DNA from: Lachnospiraceae bacterium
GTDB lineage: Bacteria > Bacillota_A > Clostridia > Lachnospirales > Lachnospiraceae
Assembly: GCA_024684065.1 (NCBI GenBank)
Contig: JAIKXO010000178.1
Span: forward strand, 1-53,093
Direction of reading: 5' to 3'
DNA length: 53,093 nt
The notes beneath the pieces were generated by a model. It worked only from the letters and a program-made list of their open reading frames with translations. It had not been told where the DNA came from and ran no database searches. This document shows, in pieces, positions 33,245 to 42,297 of the stretch. Positions within the stretch are counted from its first letter, which is position 1. Each line of letters begins with the position of its first letter. Both the position numbers and the translations under genes were made by a program.

Positions 33245-34546
33245 TCAGGACCGGGTCAGTCTTTTTATGATCTCATTGGATTTTCTGTAAATTTCTTCAG
33301 GCTCTTCCCCTATGAAGAACCTGCCGTCCTCATACAGTATCTTCCCGTGTATCATGGTAAGCTTGACATTCTGCTTTGAACCGCTGTATACGATGTTCTT
33401 TTCGATGTTGAGAAGAGGCTGCATATTAGGCTGATGGAGATCTATCATGATGATATCCGCTTCCTTTCCCTCCGCAAGGATATCAGCATCCGAAAGGCCC
33501 ATAGCCTTCGCTCCGTTTACCGTTGCCATTTTCAGAACTTCCAGACCGTCAACCGCTGACGCGTTTTCTGTCGAAAGCTTGGCAAGACCGGTAACCAAAA
33601 ACATTTCCCTGAACATATCAAGGCAGTTATTGGAGCTCGGACCGTCAGTCCCAATTGCCACAGGTATACCCGCATCGAGGAACTTCTGTACAGGAGCGAT
33701 CCCGCTCGCAAGCTTGGTATTCGAGCCCGGATTTGTGACCACGATAAGCCCCCGCCTCTTAAATATCTCTATATCATTATCGCTTAAATATACGCAGTGA
33801 TATCCGCCCCCGCCGTATTCAAACATCCCGAGGGATTCAAAAAGTTCGGTCGGAGTCTTCCCGTATTTTTCGATGCATTCGTCCACCTCTTTACGGGTCT
33901 CCGAATTATGGGTCCATAAGGGCTGTTTATATTTATGCGCAAGCTCCGTGATCTGTTCAAGAAGCTCAAGGGAGCATGTATATTCCGCATGGAACCCCAT
34001 CCTGAATGAAGACAGCGGACTCACTCCGTTTATCTTTAAATATCTCTGCTCCATCTCTTCAAGAGAAGGTCCGAATTTATTGATACCGCTGACCTGAACT
34101 ATTTTCATCCCGGTATCTGTTGCGCATCTGGCGATATCATACGGGGAAAGATACATGTCCCAGACGGCGGTGATCCCGCTTGTAAGGAACTCAAGGACTG
34201 CCAGCTTCGTAAACATGTAGCAGTCTTCACCGCTCATCTTTGCTTCCAGGGGGAATATCTTCTCGGTAAGCCACTTTTGCAGGGGAAGGTCATCGGCATA
34301 TGAACGCATCGCTGTCATCCCTGCATGGGTATGGGCATTCTTGAATCCCGGCATCAGCACATTACCCTCACAGTCGATCTCCCGGTCATAGGATTCTTCA
34401 TTTTTACCGGACTGACCGTCCTCTTTTGCGGACGCCTTCCGCCTGATGCATTTTATCTTTGAATCCTCTACGATAAGCTCGCCTTCAAACAGCTCCTCGC
34501 CATCCTTCATGGTAAGGATCCTCGCATTATAAAATCTTATCTTCAT
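33245..34546 (-). CDS. Amidohydrolase, likely S-adenosylhomocysteine/5-methylthioadenosine deaminase
   Basis: Metal-dependent deaminase of the ATZ/TRZ family, 433 residues. It shows the metal-binding HAHTHAG, the second His in GFHAEYTC, WTHNSETRKEVDE, and the Asp in IGTDGPSSNNCLD, with the usual composite beta-sandwich made from N- and C-terminal segments. The family deaminates adenosine-type nucleosides or guanine; substrate cannot be fixed from sequence. The neighbours (cytidine deaminase, nucleoside-binding lipoprotein, purine nucleoside phosphorylase) favour a nucleoside. AGAAGGAGG precedes the start. Confidence 0.85.
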   Translation of the reverse strand: MKIRFYNARILTMKDGEELFEGELIVEDSKIKCIRRKASAKEDGQSGKNEESYDREIDCEGNVLMPGFKNAHTHAGMTAMRSYADDLPLQKWLTEKIFPLEAKMSGEDCYMFTKLAVLEFLTSGITAVWDMYLSPYDIARCATDTGMKIVQVSGINKFGPSLEEMEQRYLKINGVSPLSSFRMGFHAEYTCSLELLEQITELAHKYKQPLWTHNSETRKEVDECIEKYGKTPTELFESLGMFEYGGGGYHCVYLSDNDIEIFKRRGLIVVTNPGSNTKLASGIAPVQKFLDAGIPVAIGTDGPSSNNCLDMFREMFLVTGLAKLSTENASAVDGLEVLKMATVNGAKAMGLSDADILAEGKEADIIMIDLHQPNMQPLLNIEKNIVYSGSKQNVKLTMIHGKILYEDGRFFIGEEPEEIYRKSNEIIKRLTRS

Positions 34547-34594
34547 TTAAGCCTCCTTCTAATTTTTCCGGTATTGGATTTTCGGAGCAGTTTA

Positions 34595-34650
34595 GCACCG
34601 ATTTGCGAAGCAAATCGTGTGCTTTGGGTCTCCCGGCTGATCATTTCCTC
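34595..34650. repeat. Hairpin module A plus module C tail
   Basis: gcaccgatttgc/gcaaatcgtgtgc (34595-34622), with the core identical to 5107-5126, followed by tgatcatttcc (34638-34648). It lies directly against the cytidine deaminase stop. Confidence 0.75.
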
Positions 34651-35070
34651 TTACAGATTTTCCGAAGAAAACCCGCAGGGAATGATCTCATCCAGCGTAT
34701 ATCGCTTATAATCTCCGACGGACTTCGCAACTATCACGACGAAATCGCTCCCGCAGAATTCAAGCATTACCTGCCTGCATATCCCGCAGGGAAAAGCATA
34801 ATCGGCGATTTCCTCACCTTCTCTGCCTCCGACAACGGCTATTGCCTTAAAGGCATGCTTACCTTCGCTCACGGCCTTGAAAAACGCAGTCCTTTCCGCG
34901 CAGTTCGTTGCGCCATAGGAAGCATTTTCTATATTGCATCCTTTATAGATCACTCCGTCATCGGTCAGAAGAGCGGCTCCCACTTTAAAATGGGAGTAGG
35001 GAACGTATGCATATTCCCGTGCATTGAGCGCTTCTTCGATCAGACCGGGGATCATTTTCTCATCAAACAT
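34651..35070 (-). CDS. cdd: Cytidine deaminase
   Basis: Zinc enzyme turning cytidine and deoxycytidine into uridine and deoxyuridine. The 139 residues are the short tetrameric form. The zinc site is visible as NCAERTAFF (Cys and catalytic Glu) and PCGICRQVM (two Cys), with SHFKVGAALL and GCNIENASYG upstream. It lies between the nucleoside-binding lipoprotein and the amidohydrolase in the same orientation, as part of a nucleoside salvage group. Confidence 0.97.
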   Translation of the reverse strand: MFDEKMIPGLIEEALNAREYAYVPYSHFKVGAALLTDDGVIYKGCNIENASYGATNCAERTAFFKAVSEGKHAFKAIAVVGGREGEEIADYAFPCGICRQVMLEFCGSDFVVIVAKSVGDYKRYTLDEIIPCGFSSENL

Positions 35071-35127
35071 AATACTTCATTTCCTTTCTTCGTCTATTTG
35101 TGTCCCTGCAATACCCGATACGGCCTC

Positions 35128-36204
35128 TTAAGGGCCGGGAGCTTCCTTAATCTCCTGATAACTGACGGTAGTATTGACAAGGGTAAGATCAAAGGTATTT
35201 CCGAAATTCGTTCCGGCATAGGGGACCAGCTTTCCGTCTACAAGCTGGGCGTATATGGCATTGTACTGAGCATCGGAAAAGTTATTAAATCTTGAGGTTT
35301 CCATCGAAAGCCCCACACCGTCGTTGGCAGCATCAAGCAAAAGCGTCTCGCCGCCCTTAAAGCTGTCATTATAGAAATCGGAAAGTCCAAGATATGAGGC
35401 ACTTGAAAGGTGCTTCATCGCAGAGGTTATAACCGTATCCGATTCCCTGCTCTGGTCGATATCCACTCCTATGACTTTTCCGTTGTTTTCCTCGGCTGCC
35501 TTCATGACAGACTTGCCCATGCCTCCTGCACAGGCGAAAATAACCTGAGTCCCGCCCTGATACCATGATGCCGCAAGCTCCTTCATGGCCTGGCTTTCCT
35601 CAAAGGTCTTTCCGTAGCAGTAGTTGATATTGATCATGGTACCCATCTCGATGGCCGCGTAATCAGCGCCCTGCACGAAGCCGTATCCGTATCTTATCAC
35701 CGGCTCCTGGGTGTCGCCGCCGAGAAAGCCCAGATTCGTATATCCTTCCTTTACTGCCGCATATCCTGCCAAAAAACCCGCCTGCTCATCCGAAAATACG
35801 ATCGCCATCGTATTATCGGCAATGGTCTCGTCTGAATAATCCTCATTATGAGGCGTTCCGTCGATCATAAGAAAATGTATCTTGGGATATTTAAACTGTG
35901 CAGCGTAGATAACCTCTCCAAAAAGCTCCCCCGGGCATACTATGATCTTTGCTCCGCCTTTCACCGCTTCTTTGATGGACTTCATGTAGGATTCATCATT
36001 CATGTCCTTCGGCTTGTAATAGTGGCAGTTCTTACCCGTCTCTCCTACATACCTCTGTATGCCTTCCCAGACTCCCTGGTTAAAGGAACCGTCCTCCACC
36101 GTGCCGATATCCGTTATAAGGGCTATTTCATCCTTCTCCCCGCATCCGGCTAAGATGACGGAAATAACTATAATCAATAAAAAACAGTTTATTTTTTTTA
36201 TCAT
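35128..36204 (-). CDS. BMP-family nucleoside-binding lipoprotein
   Basis: A 358-residue lipoprotein with a signal peptide ending in ILAGCG (Cys at about 21). The BMP/PnrA family pattern is clear: ALITDIGTVEDGSFNQGVWEG, FLMIDGTPH, AGFLAGYAAVKEGY, GYGFVQGADYAA and QVIFACAGGMG. Family members bind purine nucleosides at the cell surface for ABC uptake. The ABC ATPase and permeases that normally follow are absent here; the neighbours are salvage enzymes. The protein may serve a transporter coded elsewhere. Confidence 0.93.
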   Translation of the reverse strand: MIKKINCFLLIIVISVILAGCGEKDEIALITDIGTVEDGSFNQGVWEGIQRYVGETGKNCHYYKPKDMNDESYMKSIKEAVKGGAKIIVCPGELFGEVIYAAQFKYPKIHFLMIDGTPHNEDYSDETIADNTMAIVFSDEQAGFLAGYAAVKEGYTNLGFLGGDTQEPVIRYGYGFVQGADYAAIEMGTMININYCYGKTFEESQAMKELAASWYQGGTQVIFACAGGMGKSVMKAAEENNGKVIGVDIDQSRESDTVITSAMKHLSSASYLGLSDFYNDSFKGGETLLLDAANDGVGLSMETSRFNNFSDAQYNAIYAQLVDGKLVPYAGTNFGNTFDLTLVNTTVSYQEIKEAPGP

Positions 36205-36246
36205 ATGATCCGTTCTAACGTCTGATATAATTTACCGGTAACAATA

Positions 36247-37080
36247 TTATTCAACACCCATCTTTACGATGATCAGCGACAGAAGCTTCATGAAAATCGG
36301 AGCCACCGCATCAGCCGCGGCCTGAACCTCTTCATGCGTGAGAGGATTCTGTGAGATCCCGGCTGCCATATTGCTCACGCAGGATAAACCGCAGACCTTC
36401 ATGCCGCAATGGTTCGCTGCGATCGCTTCCACCACCGTGCTCATTCCGACGGCATCAACCCCCAGGCTCTTAAGCATCCTTATCTCTGCCGGGGTCTCGA
36501 ACGAAGGACCCGTTAGCTGCGCATATATTCCTTCCTTGAGATCCACATCCAGCTCATTACCCGCAGCCCTTATTATGTCCTGAAGGTGTCTGTCATAAAC
36601 CGTACTCATATCAGGGAATCTCGTCCCGAGTTCCTCAATGTTTGCTCCTATGAGCGGATTGGGGGCAAATAATGAAATATGATCCGTTATCATCATAAGA
36701 TCACCTGCCCATAGATCGTCACTTATGCCTCCGGCGGCATTCGTAAGGAACAGATACTCGGCACCCATCATATGCATAAGCCTGGTAGGAAGCACAACAT
36801 CCGTAATATCATAGCCTTCGTAATAATGCACTCTTCCCTGCATGCACACAACGGGGACATCGACCACGTATCCGAAGACGAACTGTCCCTTATGTCCGAG
36901 GACCGTGGACACCGGGAAACCGTTGATCTCGTTATACGGGATCCTCGCCTCCACCTTAATGCAGGTATCGGCAAAGGCTCCGAGCCCGGATCCGAGCACC
37001 AGGGCGACCTTCGGCGTAAAGGGTATCCTGCCCTTTATGCTTTCATAGCATTTCTCCAGTTTTTCATATACAGCGTTCAT
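36247..37080 (-). CDS. punA: Purine nucleoside phosphorylase, trimeric type
   Basis: Splits purine nucleosides with phosphate into base and ribose 1-phosphate. The 277 residues match the trimeric family: LVLGSGLGAFAD at the phosphate site, QGRVHYYEGYD, FLTNAAGGI, GPSFETPAEIRML and VGMSTVVEAIAANH. It is first in the salvage group, followed by the nucleoside-binding lipoprotein 42 bases on. AAGGAGAG precedes the ATG. Confidence 0.97.
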   Translation of the reverse strand: MNAVYEKLEKCYESIKGRIPFTPKVALVLGSGLGAFADTCIKVEARIPYNEINGFPVSTVLGHKGQFVFGYVVDVPVVCMQGRVHYYEGYDITDVVLPTRLMHMMGAEYLFLTNAAGGISDDLWAGDLMMITDHISLFAPNPLIGANIEELGTRFPDMSTVYDRHLQDIIRAAGNELDVDLKEGIYAQLTGPSFETPAEIRMLKSLGVDAVGMSTVVEAIAANHCGMKVCGLSCVSNMAAGISQNPLTHEEVQAAADAVAPIFMKLLSLIIVKMGVE

Positions 37081-37174
37081 AATCTCTCCTTAACTTGAAT
37101 TTCGTTATTTTACAGCTGTTCAGGACCCGGCGGATCTGTAAATATACATACTGCGGTCATCCTGAAAAAGCTGC

Positions 37175-38383
37175 TTAACCTCTCTGCATAAGGTACGTCA
37201 TACCGTCCTTCAGACCGTCGACAGTAAGCCTGTTCATCTTAAAGATCCCCTTCACGGCTGTCTCCGCCTCCCTCCAGGGAGCATTTCCCGGAGCCATCTT
37301 GGGATTCAGCCAGATGATCTTCTTAAAATGCTTTTTCATGAGCATAAGCCATTCATATCCCGAAAAGCCGTCGTTAGGGCCCCTGTAATTCCCGGTCTTT
37401 GAATAAAGCTCCTCGGGAGCCATTGCGGCATCCCCGACAATAATGACCTTATAGTTATTATCGAGATTTTTGAATATCCATTCGGTCTCTATCCAGTCCC
37501 CGTTCTCACATTCAGGAGTATTGTAAAGCCTGGCATATATACAGTTGTGAAAATAATAGGTCTTTACGTCCTTGAAATGATTTGATTTGTTGACCGACTG
37601 GAACAGTTCATTCAGGAGGCTGCTGTAAGGGATCATGGTCCCCCCTGAATCCATCAGAAGCAGAAGCTTTACCGTATTCTTCCTCGGCCTCTCCATGACT
37701 ATCTGAAGGTATCCCCCGTTATTGCAGGTCTTGTCAACCGTCCCGTTTATATCAAGCTCTGTCTTCGGTATATCAAGTCTTGTGGAATACTGCCTGAGTT
37801 TTTTGAGCGCAACCATGAACTGTCTGTTGTCGAGCACCCTGTCATTCCTGAAATCCCTGAACTTCCGTTCTCCGATAACCTGAAAAGCCGACTGGTATCC
37901 GGTGGTTCCTCCGATCCTGACACCGCCCATGTGCCCTCCGAGATTACCGAATGAAGAATTGCCCATGGTCCCGATCCACTGGTTGCCTCCGTTATGCTCG
38001 CTCTCCTGTTCCTTCTGACGCTCCCTGAATTTCTTCAATACATCTTCATTATCAATTGCATTTGCTTCACCCTCTATGAGGTTTTTCTGAAGCTCCATCT
38101 CCTTTGTGACTTCCACGAAATCGGATTTGTCGAGCCACTTCCTCATCTGATCCGAAATGTCGTCTATATCGGCATGGATCCCCTTGAAATATTCATCGAA
38201 AAGAAGATCGTATTTATCAAATTCATTCTCGCTTTTTAAAAGGATCATCCTCGAAACATAATAAAATTCGGTTATGCTCGAGCCGCAAAGCCCCCTATCG
38301 AGAGCGTCGATAAGCGACAGCCATTCCGAAAGCGAAATATCCATCCCGTGATCCTTTAAAAAATAGAAATAATCAGTGAACAT
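37175..38383 (-). CDS. VWA-domain (CoxE-like) protein partner of MoxR ATPase
   Basis: A 402-residue cytoplasmic protein. The N-terminal half is helical and charged; the C-terminal half (about 215-390) is a von Willebrand A fold with the metal site LLLMDSGGTM, a DxGxT variant, and VIIVGDAAMAPEEL further on. Proteins of this kind pair with MoxR AAA ATPases as chaperones that mature or remodel other complexes. It starts three bases after the moxR stop. The client is unknown. Confidence 0.88.
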   Translation of the reverse strand: MFTDYFYFLKDHGMDISLSEWLSLIDALDRGLCGSSITEFYYVSRMILLKSENEFDKYDLLFDEYFKGIHADIDDISDQMRKWLDKSDFVEVTKEMELQKNLIEGEANAIDNEDVLKKFRERQKEQESEHNGGNQWIGTMGNSSFGNLGGHMGGVRIGGTTGYQSAFQVIGERKFRDFRNDRVLDNRQFMVALKKLRQYSTRLDIPKTELDINGTVDKTCNNGGYLQIVMERPRKNTVKLLLLMDSGGTMIPYSSLLNELFQSVNKSNHFKDVKTYYFHNCIYARLYNTPECENGDWIETEWIFKNLDNNYKVIIVGDAAMAPEELYSKTGNYRGPNDGFSGYEWLMLMKKHFKKIIWLNPKMAPGNAPWREAETAVKGIFKMNRLTVDGLKDGMTYLMQRG

Positions 38384-38386
38384 ATT

Positions 38387-39208
38387 CTAAGTCCTGTGAA
38401 TTACCGCTTCAAGATCCTCGTCCTTTTTTATGATCGTTCCCGCAAACGGAAGCTCTTTCTTTATCTTTTCCGGAGATATGCCCCCGAGCTTAAGCGCCCT
38501 GATCCAGTCCACAAGCTCTGAGGTGGAAGGCTTTTTCTTTATCTCCCTCATTTCCCTTATTTCATAAAACGCATCCAGCGCATTATTTAATAGATTTTCC
38601 TCGACGCTTTCAAAATGTGTCTTTACGATCTCTGTCATAAGCTCCTTATCGGGAAACGCGATATAATGGAAGATGCAGCGCCTTAAGAATGCGTCCGGAA
38701 GCTCCTTTTCGGCATTGCTTGTTATGATTACTATCGGCCTGTGTTTGGCCTTTATGGTCTCTTTGGTCTCATGTATATAAAACTCCATCTGATCAAGCTC
38801 CCATAAAAGATCATTCGGAAACTCCAGATCGGCTTTGTCTATCTCGTCTATCAAAAGAACGACCTGCTCATCCGAACTGAAGGCCTCTCCGAGCTTACCG
38901 AGCTTTATATATCTCGCGATATCATCCACTCCCTCTTCCCCGAACTGTCCGTCATAAAGCCTCTGGATCGTGTCATACATATAAAGCCCGTCCTGAGCCT
39001 TGGTGGTGGATTTGATATTCCATATGATGAGTTCCTTCCCGAGGGAATCGGAAATTGCCTTTGCGAGCATGGTCTTTCCGGTACCGGGTTCTCCCTTTAT
39101 AAGAAGTGGCTTTTCGAGGACTATCGCAACGTTGACCGCGCTCATAAGCTCGTTTGAAGCCACATAAGTATTTGTGCTCTTAAAACCGTTATTAATATCC
39201 ATGGTCAC
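38387..39208 (-). CDS. MoxR-family AAA+ ATPase
   Basis: A 273-residue AAA+ ATPase with Walker A GEPGTGKTMLAKAI, Walker B VVLLIDEIDKAD, sensor 1 IVITSNAEKELPDAFLRRC with the arginine finger region, and a small C-terminal lid. The start (GTG at 39208, or ATG at 39202) overlaps the gpsA stop by four bases and the stop is next to the VWA gene, so the pair is translationally coupled to phospholipid and ribosome-assembly genes. Confidence 0.93.
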   Translation of the reverse strand: MTMDINNGFKSTNTYVASNELMSAVNVAIVLEKPLLIKGEPGTGKTMLAKAISDSLGKELIIWNIKSTTKAQDGLYMYDTIQRLYDGQFGEEGVDDIARYIKLGKLGEAFSSDEQVVLLIDEIDKADLEFPNDLLWELDQMEFYIHETKETIKAKHRPIVIITSNAEKELPDAFLRRCIFHYIAFPDKELMTEIVKTHFESVEENLLNNALDAFYEIREMREIKKKPSTSELVDWIRALKLGGISPEKIKKELPFAGTIIKKDEDLEAVIHRT

Positions 39209-40206
39209 TCCCAGTCTATCTCAGATTTTCTGTCTCTGGTCATAAGGTCTTTAACCGCCTCCCCTGCGGGCTTTCCATGAAAAAGCACCTGATCGACCTG
39301 TTCTATTATCGGAAGACATACATCATATTTCTTTCCAAGCGCGACAGCGGCCTTTGCCGAATATACCCCCTCGACGACCATCTTTACCTCATCCATGGCC
39401 TCTTTCATGGTCCTGCCCTGCCCGATCAGGATACCGGCGCGTCTGTTCCTTGAATGCATGCTCGCGCAGGTGACGATAAGATCCCCTATGCCCGTAAGCC
39501 CTGCAAAGGTCTCCATCTTTCCGCCCATTTTGATCCCGAGCCTCGCGATCTCCGAAATGCCTCTTGTGATAAGGGCCGCCTTGGTATTGTCTCCATACCC
39601 AAGTCCGTCAGCCATCCCAGCCGCAAGAGCCACCACGTTTTTTAGTGCACCCCCGAGTTCGATCCCCAGCACGTCAGGACTGGTGTACACCCTGAAGTAA
39701 CTGTTCATGAAAATGTCCTGGATCTTTTCCGCTGTTTCTTTATCCCCGGCTCCGACAACACAGGTAGTCGGTATCTTCCTTCCAACCTCCTCGGCATGCG
39801 ACGGACCTGACATTACCGCGACGGTTGAAAAGGGTATCTCTTCTTTTATGATCTCCGAGAGCGTATTCAGGGTCTGCTCCTCTATTCCCTTCGCAACGCT
39901 CACGATCAGCTGTCCGTTTTTTACATGATCCGCAAAAAGATGCGCGGTGCTCCTTGTAAACGGAGACGGAACCGCCATGACCAAAAGGACCGGATCCTTG
40001 CACAGCTCCTTTTCGTCACAGGTAAAAACAATATCCTCAGGGAGCTTTACGCCCGGAAGCTTTTCCCTGTGCTCCCGTTCCCTGTTAAGCATTTCTATTT
40101 CTTCTTTTATGGCCGACCACACTATGACCTTATATCCGTTGTCATGTAATACCAGCGACAGTGCTATCCCCCAGCTTCCCGCGCCGATTATTCCTACCTG
40201 TTTCAT
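39205..40206 (-). CDS. gpsA: Glycerol-3-phosphate dehydrogenase [NAD(P)+]
   Basis: Makes sn-glycerol 3-phosphate from dihydroxyacetone phosphate for phospholipid synthesis. The 333 residues show the Rossmann motif GIIGAGSWGIAL, SVAKGIEEQT, VMSGPSHAEEV, the catalytic Lys in LGGALKNVVALAAG and DNTKAALITRG. AGGAGA precedes the start. It follows plsY, which uses its product. Confidence 0.98.
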   Translation of the reverse strand: MKQVGIIGAGSWGIALSLVLHDNGYKVIVWSAIKEEIEMLNREREHREKLPGVKLPEDIVFTCDEKELCKDPVLLVMAVPSPFTRSTAHLFADHVKNGQLIVSVAKGIEEQTLNTLSEIIKEEIPFSTVAVMSGPSHAEEVGRKIPTTCVVGAGDKETAEKIQDIFMNSYFRVYTSPDVLGIELGGALKNVVALAAGMADGLGYGDNTKAALITRGISEIARLGIKMGGKMETFAGLTGIGDLIVTCASMHSRNRRAGILIGQGRTMKEAMDEVKMVVEGVYSAKAAVALGKKYDVCLPIIEQVDQVLFHGKPAGEAVKDLMTRDRKSEIDWE

Positions 40207-40277
40207 TGCTTCTCCTGAATAAGTTCTTATTTTTTATATTTCAAAGAAAATGACCGCCGGTATCTTTGTCCCCCGGA

Positions 40278-40967
40278 TCATTCCGACGGTTTATCCTTGC
40301 CGTCTACATCTATTTCGGGCTTTCCCTTGAGATACGTCTTTCTCTCCGTTCCCGTAAGCAGCCTCTTTATGTTGTCCTTATGCTTATACCATGCCATAAG
40401 GGCAAGCAGAAAAATGATGATATTGTATTCGGCGAAATAAGTGGTCGCGATCGCCTCACCCCAATACCCGTTCTTACTTAAAATAAAAGCTTCTATGATG
40501 ATCCCGACATATACCAGTATCGATCCGAGCGAAACATAGTGAGTCAGGAAAAAGATTCCGAAAAAAGTGATGAGACCTAAGACCGTCATGATCGGACCGA
40601 ACATAAAAAAAACGAGCCCGGCTGTAGCAGCGATACCCTTTCCTCCCTTGAAGCCAAGGTAACACGGGAAATTATGTCCAAGTATCGTCCCCGCCGCCGC
40701 ATAAAGCTTAAGGAGCGGAAGCATGTCCGGATAACTGTCCTTAAACAGAATATGTGTTATGAGAATTGCAAGACCGCATTTCAGACAGTCTCCCGCAAAA
40801 CATATGAGCCCGTATTTAAGTCCCATAGTCCGCAGTATGTTCGTGGTGCCTGCGTTTTTACTTCCATGTTCCCTGATATCCACACCCTTCAGCCTGCCGA
40901 CTATATAGCCTGTCTGTATCAGCCCGCACAGATATCCGATGATCAGGCAAATGACCCTCTCAATCAT
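40278..40967 (-). CDS. plsY: Acyl-phosphate:glycerol-3-phosphate acyltransferase
   Basis: Integral membrane enzyme that adds the first acyl chain to glycerol 3-phosphate. The 229 residues are hydrophobic with the family motifs SKNAGTTNILRTMG, GHNFPCYLGFKGGKGIA and a Gly-rich third motif near residue 190. A polar C-terminal tail of about 30 residues is longer than usual. The ATG overlaps the der stop by four bases. Confidence 0.96.
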   Translation of the reverse strand: MIERVICLIIGYLCGLIQTGYIVGRLKGVDIREHGSKNAGTTNILRTMGLKYGLICFAGDCLKCGLAILITHILFKDSYPDMLPLLKLYAAAGTILGHNFPCYLGFKGGKGIAATAGLVFFMFGPIMTVLGLITFFGIFFLTHYVSLGSILVYVGIIIEAFILSKNGYWGEAIATTYFAEYNIIIFLLALMAWYKHKDNIKRLLTGTERKTYLKGKPEIDVDGKDKPSE

Positions 40968-42289
40968 CTGCTTTCTCCCCTCTCACGTATGATAAAGCGG
41001 ATCGGCGTTCCCTTGAACCCGAATGCTTCACGTATCTTGTTCTCCAGATACCTAAGATATGAAAAATGCATAAGACTCTTTATATTGACAAAAAGCACAA
41101 AGGTAGGCGGCTTAACGGAAGCCTCCGTGGCATAAAAGATCCTGAGCCGCTTTCCTTTATCGCTCGGAGGCTCATTAAGCACTGCCGCCTCGTTTATGAT
41201 CTCGTTTAAGACCCCTGTCTGGATACGCAGGGAATGGTTGCTCACAACCATGTCTATCATGTCAAACAGCTTATACAGTCTCTGTCCCGAAACTGCGGAA
41301 ATGAAGATTATCTCGGCATACGGGATAAACGAAAGGACACTCCTTATCTTTTTTTCATATTCCTTGGAGGTCTTGTCATTTTTTTCTATCGCATCCCATT
41401 TGTTGACGGCGATTATTATTCCCTTCCCCGCCTCATGAGCTATCCCGGCGATCTTGGCATCCTGCTCCGTTACGCCTTCTACGGCATCTATGACGATCAC
41501 CGCGACGTCTGCCCTTTCAACCGCGGATACCGCCCTTAATACCATGTAATGCTCAAGATCCTCTTTGATCTTGTTCTTACGCCTTAGACCGGCAGTATCG
41601 ATCATGATATATCTTTTCCCGTTGTGCCTTACCTCGGTATCAACGGCATCCCTTGTCGTACCGGCTATATCGGATACGATAAGCCTGTCCTCTCCCAAAA
41701 GCCTGTTTATTATCGAACTCTTTCCGACATTGGGCTTTCCTATTATCGCGACCTTTGCGGCGTCTTCTTCCTCACTGCCTCCGGTTTCATCCTTAAAGTA
41801 AGAAACGACCTCATCAAGAAGTTCTCCGAGGCCCTTTTTATTTGTGGAGCAGATCGCTATGGGATCACCGATGCCCAGATTATAGAACTCATATACGTCA
41901 TTACCGTATTTCCGCAGATCATCAACCTTATTTACAGCCAGAACGACAGGCTTCTTTGCCCGTCGTATCATATCAGCGACCTTCTGGTCATCATCTATGA
42001 GCCCCTGCCTGACATCCACCATAAAGATTATTACATCGGCAGTTTCGATAGCTATCCTTGCCTGCTCTCTCATCTGTGACAGGATCACATCCTTACTCTC
42101 GGGCTCTATACCGCCCGTGTCTATAAGGATAAAATCCCTGTCAAGCCAGGAGACCTCCGCATAGATCCTGTCCCTTGTTATCCCCGGGGTATCCTTAACT
42201 ATGCTTATCCTTGCTCCTGCAAGAGCATTAAATAATGTTGATTTTCCTACATTCGGTCTGCCGACCACGGCCACGATCGGCTTGCTCAT
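40964..42289 (-). CDS. der: Ribosome-assembly GTPase Der (EngA)
   Basis: Essential GTPase for 50S subunit assembly. The 441 residues have two GTPase domains in tandem: GRPNVGKSTLFN, DTGGIE and NKVD in the first, and GKPNVGKSSIIN, DTAGLRRKNK and NKWD in the second, followed by a KH-like domain ending in TPIRFIIRERG. GAGGTGATC precedes the start at 42289. Confidence 0.98.
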   Translation of the reverse strand: MSKPIVAVVGRPNVGKSTLFNALAGARISIVKDTPGITRDRIYAEVSWLDRDFILIDTGGIEPESKDVILSQMREQARIAIETADVIIFMVDVRQGLIDDDQKVADMIRRAKKPVVLAVNKVDDLRKYGNDVYEFYNLGIGDPIAICSTNKKGLGELLDEVVSYFKDETGGSEEEDAAKVAIIGKPNVGKSSIINRLLGEDRLIVSDIAGTTRDAVDTEVRHNGKRYIMIDTAGLRRKNKIKEDLEHYMVLRAVSAVERADVAVIVIDAVEGVTEQDAKIAGIAHEAGKGIIIAVNKWDAIEKNDKTSKEYEKKIRSVLSFIPYAEIIFISAVSGQRLYKLFDMIDMVVSNHSLRIQTGVLNEIINEAAVLNEPPSDKGKRLRIFYATEASVKPPTFVLFVNIKSLMHFSYLRYLENKIREAFGFKGTPIRFIIRERGESR

Positions 42290-42297
42290 AGATCACC

